Assembly (NCBI RefSeq): GCF_947623445.1
Contig: NC_135244.1
Location: 14,198,860-14,262,859 of the forward strand
Origin: Clavelina lepadiformis
Taxonomy: Eukaryota; Chordata; Ascidiacea; Aplousobranchia; Clavelinidae
DNA: 64,000 nucleotides
Reading direction: 5' to 3'
Below the pieces are notes generated by a model. The model worked only from the letters and a program-made list of their open reading frames with translations, made no database searches and was not told where the DNA came from. Shown here one piece after another: positions 13,943 to 27,100 of this stretch. A program made the translations under genes and the position numbers. How positions within the stretch are numbered: position 1 is the first letter of the stretch; each line of letters begins with the position of its first letter.

Positions 13943-15497
13943 TTATAGGTAAGTGTCTTCATCTTGTCCACTGCTGCAAGACTCCTCCTCAGACAAAACG
14001 TAAGAAATGTGAGACTCTACTGCGGCTCTTTTGGTCGGTAGAACATTGTCAAAGCTGCAGTCTACTGCAACCCTCTTTGCCCTCCCACCTTCCCAATCTC
14101 CCACTCCATTAAATACAAACTTTGCCGCCGTGGCAATATCAGCATGCACTGCTTTGCAGTGCGATGTGTAGTGTAATGTGTCTTGAAATAAAAATGCAAA
14201 TATCAGTACAAGTCATAACGTTTGCTAATATATATGTACTGTATACTATACATACAAACAAACATAATTAAAACCAAAACTTTCCAACAGGCCAGTCCAT
14301 GTTAATACAAATTTGGAATAATTATTCAGTTGTTAGAAAACTTGTCTACCAACTAAATATCACAATATTAATTGAAATTTGTAGTTAAAGCCTTACCAAG
14401 AAAAACATTATATAACTTGTGATCTTTGAAGGCATTCTTTATTTTCCTTCTTTTATGACCCAGGCCGCTCCACGAAAATTCTGAAGCTAACGACTTTGTC
14501 ATAAAAACCCTGACAAAATTCCTGAGCGTTGCACGTAAGGACTGTACGTCGACTTTCCTTGCAATTAATTCAATACCCTACAACAAGAAAATGCATTAGC
14601 AAATATAACAAACAATGTGCGCAGATATGAGTTACATTGATTATTTTGTTTGGCATACCTTTTTAAACAACTTTATCTTAAAATTTGATTTAAGGTAAGC
14701 TTGTTTTAGCACTTGATCGTAATGTTATATAATTTCTCCAAAAGTGTCAGTAAAGCTTACATGTAGATCCTGCAGAGACTTGTGCAGTTCTTCCATTGTT
14801 TCCGATCTTTTAGGAAGAACTGGGGCCTGGTAAGTCGACTGGTGACCACACTGTGATAAGCCAGGTTTGTCTAAAATTGATTTGAGAGCATGCAACTGCT
14901 GGCTTATTACATCAAATCCTGATGCCATGTCTTTTGAAAGCTTCTGCAGCAATTCTGTTGTGGAACTATTAGGATTTGCAGCACCGCAGTTCACAGCCAC
15001 AGTCTTTTGCATTGGCTTTCCTGGTCTTATGAATACACTGCAATAAATAATGTGTACCTAATATCATACAACAACGAAAAGGCTTTTACATCATTTATAA
15101 CATCACATGGTAAGTTTACAGGAACTTCTTACGGAAAATTAGACAGTTTTTTCATCTGCTGGTGGTTTTAAACATTGACATTAGGTTTAACATGGACTAA
15201 AAAATTAAACATTTTCAAATATCTACAACAAACAGAAAACACACATCAACCAAGAATGAATGCCATGCAGCAATTTAACAGTAAATGGAAGAGTATCTAC
15301 CTTTCATCATTAGTTCGTACAAAACTTGATCTTGCATTTTCGGAAGACTCTTCATCAGGCTCACTGGACAGCTCACTGGTTGAGCACTGCTGTGTTGTAT
15401 ATGCTATTCTGCAGCACTTTCGTCGTTTCCACTTTTGCTGTCTTGACAACTCTTCATAACGTTTATAAAATATTCGAGAAGATCGTTTCTTAGGCAT
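13943..15497 (-). CDS. DUF4806-like domain protein, 4 exons
   Basis: Minus-strand exons 15497-15301, 15037-14761, 14577-14397 and 14181-13943 join in phase and give 297 codons plus stop, from ATG at 15497 to TAA at 13943. The N-terminus is basic (MPKKRSSRIF, KWKRRKCCR), which could direct it to the nucleus, and is followed by an acidic Ser/Glu stretch. Exon 2 is predicted largely helical (TTELLQKLSKDM, HALKSILDK). Exon 3 resembles the DUF4806 family: FVRVFMTKSLASEFSWSG then GHKRRKIKNAFKDHKLYNV. The tail ends in an acidic run (LSEEESCSSGQDEDTYL). DUF4806 proteins occur in invertebrate families of unknown function, some near mobile DNA; no catalytic role is claimed. The gene model is well supported by splice phases; the domain name rests on recognising exon 3 by eye. 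Confidence 0.75.
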
Positions 15498-18068
15498 AAT
15501 TATCTCAAGCTTAGTTACTGAAAAAGGAATAAACATAAGCTGTATTCTGTAAGACTGCTGATGGAGACATTCTGTTTTCTGTAAGACTGCTGACGCTAAC
15601 TAATATTGGCAAACAAGTCACGGCTTATCAGATCTAAGAACAGAAATTCAAGACAAAGAAAAAGAATTCCCATGAGGCTACATTTCGTAAAAAAAGCGCG
15701 GAATAAATCAATGCCACGCGATTGGTCAAGGGGAAAGACCTCATTGGCAGAACTATGGGTAGAGTGATGACGTAGAAACTCTTCGGCGAAAAGAGAACAA
15801 CTATAAAGGTTTGCGATTTGGTCGCCATTTTGAAAATGAGTATTGTGTACGAGCTGTTGAAAGCGTGGCAGTGAGTTAGGTTTTATAACTACAAATGATT
15901 CCAAAAGTAACACTTTTAGCGTTTTTGCATAAAATTTTGAAAATGTACATTCCATCTTATAATAATGATTTATAATTAAGTGAACCGGTTAATTATTCTA
16001 CTTGCGCCTTGCATTTTATCGCTACTTATTGTAATATCGCACTACCACAATTATCATTACAATACAGTGTCTACTGTGTGATCATTATCACATTATACAA
16101 TTTTCACACCTACAATGTTGGTAGTCAATAATCATCTATAGTCCAAATACAATTAATTGTTTCCAATTACCTGGTAGGCCTACAGTGACATGCAGAAAAA
16201 AGGCCTTTCAAGTTTGGTGAAAGGATACGTAAATAACAATACAATATTTTTGATAAAACGTACATAAAAAGTTTCGATTTTTATACCAATATTTTGCAAG
16301 AAATTCTTACTTGAGGCAAGGTTTAGAAAGGTACCATGAACCATCGATGGGCTGTTTATGATAAACTACGATATATGTAAGATTATGTAACTCTTTCTTA
16401 CGAACAAACATAATACACACATAATCTATTATAATCAGACATAAGTGATCAAATGGCCATACATAATCTGGTATAATTTCCGACTGGGATAGCAGAGCCA
16501 AAGATGAGCATTGGATAAAAGATGAGTGGTCAGAAAGGAGCAGTTTAACACCTGGAGAAAAAATATATCCTTCATAACCCGTTAGTGGATACCAAGGAGA
16601 TCCTCCTGCCGCCACTTCACATCAAACTTGGGGCAATGAAATAGTATGTTAAAGCCCTTGATCACAATGGAGATTGCTTTAAGTACTATATATTAGTATA
16701 TATTATCTCAAAAACGTGATGTGATAGAAACAAAATAACGCCAGATTCGGATTCAGCGCCCCCAAATTAAGTAAAAAAAGACCCAAACACAATCTGCCGC
16801 AAAAACCGTGTTGACCAGTGTTATCAATATATAAACAACGTGCATATCCAAAAATTCTTCTCATCACGTTTTGTTTGTTATACTGCATAATGGTAATGCG
16901 TCATTGGAAATTTGGTAATATGATTTACTGGATGATCGCAGATAAGTTGATTGATCTCCTCTATACAAAATGTAAAGCATTCAACATTCGATATAGTTTA
17001 CTGTGAAATGTGTTTCTTATTGTGAGACCAAATTCGGCTTACGGTTCAAAACGTTTTTCTATAAAGTAAGATGTACGAAATAAGAACAATGACAAAAAAT
17101 AGCTACCTTCATTTAAACTATAGCACCCTATCATTTTCCAGGCATCTTGTCGCAGTTGTGTAAGTTCGTGGAAGTTTTTAACTCTCACAAAAACTGTAAA
17201 CCGCAGCAATAGGCGTACGCCCGGCAAGTCACTCAAACACGCTTATACATGTACGCCAGAACAAACAATATTTTCTTGAAAAACTTGGTCTTTTTTTCTC
17301 TTTTCAAAAGGTCAGTAAACTTTTTAAAACAGATTTTCTTTTCCCAGGAACGTCATACAACCCCATTTACTGTTCAGCCTACGCTTGTCGTAAAGGAGAA
17401 TTTTCGTTTTTTGTAAATTCACTTTGACGTCATAGTTTGTCAGTTACTTAATAAAGCAACAATTTAAGGATCATCTTTGATAATATTGTTCTTTCTATAA
17501 TTGAACATAGCTTACTTTTAGAAATCTCGATTCCTCGCAATGGTAATGATGGTTGTATAAACACATAAAAGTCGTTTTAACTTCTGACTATGTTCAAATC
17601 ATCGTTACATCCAAAAACAAACAAAATAAATCACGTACTCAAGATAGCAAACAATGGATATTCCGGACAATTTTTCCCAGGGTTAAGGTTGCAGGTTAAT
17701 TTGTAACGGACAATATTATCACTTATTACTGTTTATCCAGATATTGCTTAAGTAAATTGGGTTATGTACACGCCCCTAGAGAACGTCTCAGTCAGCAGAA
17801 GTTCTGTTGACCCACTCACAATCTTGCGATAAGGATGATAAATCTTGCTGAAATTTAGCAAAAGAAGATGGTCGTATAAAGTCGTATAAGTTTTCGACAA
17901 AATAGTCAGGAGCTGCCGCCTCCTTGTTTAACATTTTTGGTTTAAATCTTTTCCTATCAGTATGTTGACACTTAGCACGATAGACTTACTGAGCTTAGCA
18001 GAGACATGGAAGCAAATAAAGTTTATGACTGGAGTAATCACGTGAGCAAATAGAGCAGGCTTGCGAGG
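15498..18068. other. Intergenic between two divergent genes
   Basis: Lies between the 5' end of the minus-strand DUF4806-like gene and the plus-strand inhibitor gene, so it holds both promoters. A short word TTCTGTAAGACTGCTGA occurs twice (about 15543 and 15577). No convincing exon was found; open frames such as the one at 16307-16615 lack an ATG and splice sites that lead anywhere. Confidence 0.4.
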
Positions 18069-18175
18069 ACGTCATTATGGCGGGATCATTCGATATATAA
18101 CGGATAAGCATTGCCTTTTGCCCTTATCTGACTGCATATAAACTTCTAGGTGGGATTCTGTTAACAAGCTCAAAA
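18069..18175 (+). promoter_or_regulatory. Promoter of the inhibitor gene: TATA box, GATA and CRE-like sites
   Basis: TATAAA lies at 18137-18142, 34 bases before the start codon, so transcription should begin close to the ATG. GATA-factor sites occur at 18103-18108 (GATAAG) and, in reverse, at 18123-18130 (CTTATCTG). A CRE-like GACGTCA is at about 18068-18074. These are sequence matches; use in vivo is not shown. Confidence 0.5.
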
Positions 18176-21100
18176 ATGCATCGACCCTTCTGTATTTGTT
18201 TTTTGCTTGCCATTGTTGCAGGTAATACTGTATACCAGTTTATGCAAACTGAAATTTATTCAGTAGTTTACGCCATGATATACGATCAGCTTATTTAAAA
18301 GTAAACTGTTTAAAATCTATTTTTGTAGGTTTAGCCACTTCAACGATAGATACAAAGGCCAAGGTAGGTAAAATGCATGCAAATGTATAAAATAGAACGA
18401 GATTTTTATGTCCGACCTTAATCAAGGTTAATCAAATGTCAAATTACATTGTTTGAAGCAGGTTTCAAGGAATTGTTTTTGTTGTTTGCAGGTGATGGCA
18501 CTTCGTGATGCAGTAAGTAGACATGAAATATTTTTATGCCCTGTTTTTTGTCTCTGTTTCAAATATATATTTTAAACAAAAACATTTTATAAAAAACGTT
18601 TTCACTTGCTTTTTGTTATTGACCTCAGCCATCCACTAACATTTTGCAGTTATTGTGTATATTGATAACATGTTGAACTAAAGAAAGTGAAATAAACTAA
18701 CTAAAATGTTTTTAACAGCTTGACAGCGTTTTAAACGACAATGAACAACAGGTTAGTACATAGCAATAAAAAGCAAAAACACTTAATAATTTGGTACTGA
18801 ATATAAATGCTCATGTTAATTTGTACTATTTTTTCTTCATACGTATAACTTTTCTATAAATTCCCTGTAGCTCTTCGAATACGATCAAATCTTTGGTATA
18901 TACTTTTTGTTCTTAGTTCGAAGCTCGGGCGGATTCTCCCGTAGCATGCACCTTCCACGCTTGCACTGCTGAAATCTTAGGCTGTGCCAAACTTGAGGTT
19001 GATGAACGAGGTTGTAAACTGTGCAAGTGCGCTGGTATGTCTTGGTCTTGTCGCCTTTCATTTTCGTTAGAATCACAACGCCGTATTTTAAGACATGTTG
19101 GATTAGTATAGGATTCCATTGTTCCAAATATTAAGTGATTTGAGTTGTACTGGACGTAAAGTGTCATGTTTGTATAAGTTAATCTAAAAATTTGTCAAAG
19201 CATATATTACTGTGAAAATCACCTTGTCAAAGAAGAGAACTGATAAACCTTCCAAGTTTGCTCTTTGTCATAAATGCGGGCGAATAACTGATCTTAAATA
19301 GTTGTTGGCCGTATAATTTTAAACGTCCTAAAATCTTAAACAAGCCAACGCATGGTGAGCACCATAAAGTACGTTGTCCTTTACTTATGAGGCGGGTTCA
19401 TGGCGCCGCAAACTGACTTTTCCGCTCGTTAACATTTTAAAACCATTAACAAATTAGGTGGTGCGTCATAAATGTTTTATTATACTCTTTGTAGCTTTAT
19501 CTTTGTTACCCTTAAAACCAGTTTATGTGACGCTGGAACAATATTAAACCTGAAGCTGAAAGCTACGCTTTGGTTTCTCCAACAATCATTAAGTATAGTC
19601 TTTTTTCAACGTACATAATAATCGCATAAATGTATGACCTGCAGTTTTGATTATCAGTAATACATGATTAATTCAATATTCTAACATTATTATCTTTACT
19701 ATACATATAATATTAATCCTTTCATTTTCATCACCAGACGAAGGCGTGGTCATAGAACAACCAACACCTTGCACATACCATTCATGTACAGCCGAAATGC
19801 TCAAGTGCGCTGGTTCATTGGCGAAAGATGAAAATGGATGCGAAAAATGCGAATGCGCTGGTGAAGCACATGTGTTATATTAAACCCTAGTGTTGAAAAT
19901 ACCCCGGTTTAGTGCTAACGAAAACCGACTGGTCAGATGACATAATATATAGGAGAGATCCCGCGGAAAGATTGCGGAAGTTAGAATCTGAAGACTTTAC
20001 CTCCGTACTTTTTCAGATTAATATCGATTGATGGCATTGCGCAAATACCGCAACTAATTTCGAATTACAGTATTTGATTAATATAATAACTATAAAATAT
20101 TTAAATTTAACTTTATTGGGTTATCGGCTAGCAACGTTCTTTCACAAGAAGTCTTATTAACCACAACGGGTCTTATTAATCTTATCAATTTTAACAAATG
20201 ATTTACTTTGAAATAATCAGCATTTAACTTGCTCTTCTGTAAAACAAAGAAAAAGGATTTTCTTTAACTAATTGTATCTGCAGCTTTTGATGAGGATTTT
20301 GGAGTGGAACTACCCGCAGAGCCACTGGCTGAATCTACTGTTGACAAGTAGGTGATAGCTATTGGGGTGCGAACCGCTGTGATGTTAGCAATGTCATTTA
20401 CGTTTCATTGAATGATATCCGAAAACATTTTTCAAGGGGTCGTTGCATGCTGAAACCTGACGCTGGACCATGTCGGGGAAAGCACCAACGATATTACTTT
20501 GATCGATCGGCCAACTCTTGTCAAAAATTTATCTATGGCGGTTGCCATGGAAATAATAATAATTTCCAGGTACCAAAGTTTATTAAATTGTAGATTGATT
20601 GCGTTTTTAATACTTTAGTAAATTAATCACAAAGATTTGTCTTTTTTCAAATGCTCTTTGCTGGTATAGACATTGGAAGAATGCAACGAAGTATGTTCAA
20701 AAAGGAAAAGATCTCAGGAACCATCCAAGGAGATTGCCTGTCCCTACCACGATTGCACTGCTGAAAAATTAGGTTGCCTTGGGGAACTGGCCAAAAATGA
20801 AAACGGATGTCCGCTGTGTAAATGTAAAGGTATAAATCTTTGTGTTGCATGCATTTAAACATCATGCGGGGGAAATCCTACCAAATATTGATCAAGCTAC
20901 AGTAGCAAAAAAATTAAAAAGGGCCAATTTAAATTTTAACTGCTAGAAGCCTAAATAATGGAACGTGACAAATATTCAATTATCTTCTTGGTAAAACAAT
21001 TTTTAATACTTTTTAAAAATACTTTATTGTCCTTTAAACTCTCAATAATATCATATGCGCATCTGAAAGTTACGTTTCTACTGTATTTTCCCCAACAATC

Positions 21101-24100
21101 ACTAAGTATTCTTTCCTCAGTGTAAATTATAACCACATAAATGTATAACCTGCAGTTTAGGATATCATTACTATACGTTATTAAATCTATATTCTAACAT
21201 TATACCAATATAGTTGCTATACGCTACATATCAACCTAGTAATTTTTACCAACAGACGAAGGCGTGGTCATAGAACAACCAACACCTTGCACATACCATT
21301 CATGTACAGCCGAAATGCTCAAGTGCGCTGGTTCATTGGTGAAAGATGAAAATGGATGCGAAAAATGCGAATGCGCTGGTGAAGAACTTGTGTTATATTA
21401 AACCCTAGTGTTGAAAATACCCCGGTTTAGTGCTAACGAAAACCGACTGGTCAGATGACATAATATATAGGAGAGATCCTGCGGAAAGATTGCGGAAGTT
21501 AGAATCTGAAGACTTTACCTCCGTACTTTTTCAGATTAATATCGATTGATGGTATTGCGCAAATACCGCAACTAATTTCGAATTATTTGATTAATATAAT
21601 AACTATAAAATATTTAAATTTAACTTTATTGGGTTATAACCGATATATCGGCTAGCAACGTTCTTTCACAAAGAGTGTCCAACCACAAGCGCGTAATCTC
21701 ATCATTTTGATAAAGAATGTGCTTTTCTATAATCAGCGTTTAACTTGCGCTTCTGTAATGCAAAGTAATAATAATTTTCTTTAACTAATTGTATCTGCAG
21801 CTTTTGATGAGGATTTTGGAGTGGAACTACCCGCAGAGCCACTGGCTGAATCTACTGTTGACAAGTAGGTGATAGCTATTGGGGTGCGAACCGCTGCGAT
21901 GTTAGCAATGTCATTTACGTTTCATTGAATGATATCCGAAAACATTTTTCAAGGGGTCGTTGCATGCTGAAACCTGACGCTGGACCATGTCGGGGAAAGC
22001 ACCAACGATATTATTTTGATCGATCGGCCAACTCTTGTCAAAAATTTATCTATGGCGGTTGCCATGGAAATAATAACAATTTTCAAGTATCAAAGTTTAT
22101 TAAATTACAGATTGATTACGTTTTTAATACTTCAGTATATTAATCACAAAGATTTGTCTTTTTTCAAATGTTCTTTGCTTGTATAGACATTGGAAGAATG
22201 TAACGAAGTATGTTCAAAAAGGAAAAGATCTCAGGAACCATCCAAGGAGATTGCCTGTCCCTACCACGATTGCACTGCTGAAAAATTAGGTTGCCTTGGG
22301 GAACTGGCCAAAAATGAAAACGGATGTCCGCTGTGTAAATGTAAAGGTATAAATCTTTGTTTTACATGCATTTAAACATCATGCGGGGGAAATCCTACCT
22401 AATATTGATCAAGCTACAGTAGTAAAAAACTTGAAAAGGGCCAATTTAAATTTTAACTGCTAGAAGCCTAAATAATGAAACATGACAAATATTCAATTAT
22501 CTTCTTGGTGACAGAATTTTTAATACTTTTTAAAAATACTTTATTGTCCTTTAAAGTTTGAATAATAACATATATGCGCAACTGAAAGTTACGTTTCTAC
22601 GGTATTTTCCCCGACAATCACAAAGTATTCTTTCCTCAGTGAAAATTATAACCACATAAATGTGTAACCTGCAGTTTAGGATATCAGTACTATACGTTAT
22701 TAAATCTACCGTAAAACCTCTATTTCACCGCCACCTCTATTTGAACACCACCTCTAATAGAACACCACTTTTAGCGGCGGAATTGTATTAGCAGGTCTCT
22801 ACTGATAATTATACAATTGATTAAGTTTTCACAATCTAGCAGTTAAAGCAGCCATTTAAAAGATACCAACCAACATACCGGTAGTAACAATGCAGTATCA
22901 CGTTACAGTAAAATAGAGCGCCAACCTCTAATTGAACGTCACCTCTAATAGAACGCCACTTTTAAACAAGAGTTGAAAAATAGAGCGCCATGGCGGTGAA
23001 ATAGAGGTTTTACGGCATATTTTAATATTATATTAATATAATTGCTTTACGCTATATATCAACCTAGTAATTTTTACCAACAGACGAAGGCGTGGTCATA
23101 GAACAACCAACACCTTGCACATACCATTCATGTACAGCCGAAATGCTCAAGTGCGCTGGTTCATTGGCGAAAGATGAAAATGGATGCGAAAAATGCGAAT
23201 GCGCTGGTGAAGCACTTGTGTTATATTAAACCCTAGTGTTGAAAATACCCTGGTTTAGTTCTAACGAAAACCGACTGGTCAGATGACATAATATATAGGA
23301 GAGATCCCGCGGAAAGATTGCGGAAGTTAGAATCTGAAGACTTTACCTCCATACTTTTTCAGATTAATTAATATCGATTGATGGTATTGCGCAAATACCG
23401 CAACTAATTTCGAATTATTTGATTAATATAATAACTATATAAAATATTTATATTTAACTTTATTGGGTTATTGGCTAGCAACGTTCTTTCACAAGAGTGT
23501 CCAACCACAAGCGCGTAATCTCATCATTTTGATAAAGAATGTGCTTTTCTATAATCAGCATTTAACTTGCGCTTCTGTAAAACAAAGTAATAAGGATTTT
23601 CTTTAACTAATTGTATCTGCAGCTTTTGACGAGGATTTTGGAGTGGAACTACCCGCAGAGCCACTGGCTGAATCTACTGTTGACAAGTAGGTGATAGCTA
23701 TTGGGGTGCGAACCGCTGTGATGTTAGCAATGTCATTTACGTTTCATTGAATGATATCCGAAAACATTTTTCAAGGGGTCGTTGCATGTTGAAACCTGAC
23801 GCTGGACCATGTCGGGGAAAGCACCAACGATATTACTTTGATCGATCGGCCAACTCTTGTCAAAAATTTATCTATGGCGGTTGCCATGGAAATAATAACA
23901 ATTTTCAGGTAAAAATGCTTGTTTCATTATTTTATTACGTCATTACTGCTTAGAAGTGAGATCATTAAAATGTAATGAGTGGCAAGTTAAATGTTATATA
24001 TTATTGTTAAGACATATGAGGAATGCAATGTAGCGTGTGTGAAAGGAACTGTGAAAGCCCAAGAGCCGCAAGATCCAGTGCCATGCTTACTCCATGGTTG

Positions 24101-27100
24101 TACAGCTAAAATATTGAATTGTCCAGGAGAATTGGCGCTAAATGAAAACGGATGCGAGTTGTGCGAATGTGCTGGTAAGCATGACGATATTTTACATACC
24201 TTACAAAATTTTCTTTGGCAGGACTGTGTAATGTGCTAAAATATTTTCAATCAACTCTTAATTGTTTTTTTCAATATAAAGGAATTGTAGTGGAACAGCC
24301 AACCGCTTGTCAATATCACGCTTGTACGGCAAAGATGCTTGGTTGCAGCGGATCACTTGCAAAAGACGAGAAGGGCTGTGAGCTTTGCGCTTGTGCTGGT
24401 AAATAACGTATCTTGCTTCCTTTTGAACGTATGAACGTTTGCATGAAGGTTGATAAGATTTAATTTTTTTCTAAATTTTTTTTCTGAAAATGCTTGTTTG
24501 TGTTCTTAACTGATTTTTGAGCTTGGTTTTTGGCCTTGACCGCCGCTAAAAAATTTTAAGAGACCGCAAACCTTTCAAGACTAACTCTTCATTTAATATT
24601 TTTGTTGTAGTTGCAGAAGTATAAACTTTGAGAGTCCGTTAGAGAAATTTAATAGACGGTTTCGATCGCTCAAAACACTTTAAAATACTGATTCTAAAAT
24701 TTATAATTTTTTGTATCTCGGATTTGCAGATCTTGATCAGGCGTTTGGAGTTCCATTTCCAGAAAAAAAAGCGACCGCTGAAACGAATATAGACAAGTAT
24801 GTATAAACCACTTTCTACGTTGCGATTGAAATTAACCGTCGTTATCGACATACCGGATCGAGTAACCTTTTCCCTTTTTGTACGTGACTAAATTTTGTAA
24901 TTTCATTTCGGTCTCCAAGTATTGTGTGTGCACAAAGAGAGGAGAAGTATTATTATCTGCGGTTCGTAGGTATATCAGTCCCTCGTGCCTTTTTTCTTCG
25001 TAAACCGATTTCTTGAAAACTGACTTTGGTATGCGTTATGATACCTAATAGGTACGTTACCGTATCCACTCAAACTTTTGCTCAAAATGCGTTTGCCGTT
25101 ATTGGTTTCTTGCTTGTTTTACAACGTTGATAAAGTGTTGTTTTTGCGAATGTTTGGTTTTAGGATGTCATTGGATTCGGAGCCAATACATGCAATACAT
25201 GTTTTGGTCTTTACTCTTTTGTACCTTTCAATTCGCAGTTCACACTCCTAAATGTCGAAGCGATCAAAAACATGCAACTTAAACCGCAAATTTACCAAAA
25301 AGCTGCTTTAAATGCGCAACGTAGCAAAAACTTCTTCAAACGTCATGATTTGTTTTTACCAGAGGAACTTGCATGTTGTCTCCGCAAAAAGGACCCTGTC
25401 GAGGAAAACATATTCGTTATTACTTCGACCGGTCGATGAATGTCTGCCAAAAATTCAACTATGGTGGTTGTCACGGAAACGGCAACAACTTTGAGGTATT
25501 TCTACTTTGCATATAATATGTTTCATTAATCATTTCATAAAATTTTGGCTTCACTAGGAAAAAAATTAGCTGCTGTAGCTAAATCCATTGCCATTGCATT
25601 GCCAAGAGTTTATTAAAAGATAACTTTTGTTTAATCAGACATACGAAGATTGTGTAGCGGCATGTAAGATAAAAGATGTCAAACCCTACGCTCCTGAACC
25701 ACCAGTGGAGAACTTGGTGCCTTGCCCATACCACGCATGCACGGCCGAAATGCTTGGATGTACCTTTGGCCTTGCTAAAAACGATAACGAGTGCGAACTA
25801 TGCAAATGCGAGGGTGAAGGTAATTTGAACATATAGGCTTATGTTTGCATCAAGTTTAACTTGTTCTTGTCGTATAACGCATTCATAGACATAATCTAGT
25901 TTTGATGCTGAGAACGGAGTTTAACTTTTACCTGCTAAATGTGTTTGCAATAGTTGTAATCGGCACAAGTACTGCAGAAATACACATATGTATTTACTAT
26001 AGAAGAAATAACTGACATGTTTCGGATTAGGCTTTAGTCCCTCTTTTGAAAGCAAAAACTGGACTGATAAAATTCCGAAACATGTTGGTTATTTCGTTTA
26101 GTGAAAAAAGATATCTATTTCTGCACTCATTGTGCTGATTACAAGATTTCGGTGTTGCAAAATATTTTCATCTCCTCCGAAATTAAATGCGTTTCAAAGC
26201 AAACCATTATGTTTTCATGTTGCATTTGGAAAGTTGTATCAACATAAAATGAACAGAACTCGTTTTGTTTAATGTCTACAACGACTGACCCATTATTGGC
26301 TTTATTAAAAAGTTTGAATTTTGTTTTGAATGTTACCATGACAAAAGAGCTCATAAAACTATCATTAGATAGATATAAAAGGGTCTGCTTTTAAATTATA
26401 TAAAGAGTAGGCCTACTGACGACTTTTAAAGCTAAGAATAAACTGTTTACTTAGTTATTAAGTTTTTTACTGTGCTGGCTGTTTGCATTCCAGATTGTTA
26501 TCTGGTAACCTATTAAAAACCGTATTATGGTTTAAACTTTAAACCAACTGAACGTTTTTCGACTTTTCTTTGAAATGTCACCAGGTGATGTTATCGTAGA
26601 ACCAGAATTTCCGTGCCCATACCACTCATGCACTGCAGAAATGCTTGGATGTTCCGGGGAACTTGCTAAAAATGAAAATGGTTGCAAACTCTGTGAATGT
26701 GCCGGTAAGCGTCAAGTAGAGTGATCAATAACTATATAACACTAATAACAATAAAACTTATAACTTATAGATTAGACAAACACTACTACTTTTCACAAAA
26801 CTATTTTAAATAATGAAACCAGTTCAAACAATGGTAGCCTAACACTGACATTGCATCACTTTGATATAGTCGAAATGCATAGCATCATAAAGTAGCCTTT
26901 TAAACAATCATGTGACATTTTTACAAGGATGATTCACAAAACGGACACAATAATTCTTGCGCAATTTTGATGCAAACATTTTTTAAACAGACGAGGTGGT
27001 TGAAGAACCTCTTGTACCTTGTCCTGCCCATGTCTGTACGGCAGAAATGCTTGGTTGCGTTTCAGGTCTCGTAAAAAATGAAAACGGTTGTGAGCTGTGT

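Noticed and set aside
16307..16615. Minus-strand open frame (AAGGSPWYPLTGYEG...) as a gene
   Set aside because: The start is not an ATG, and no upstream or downstream exon joins in phase.
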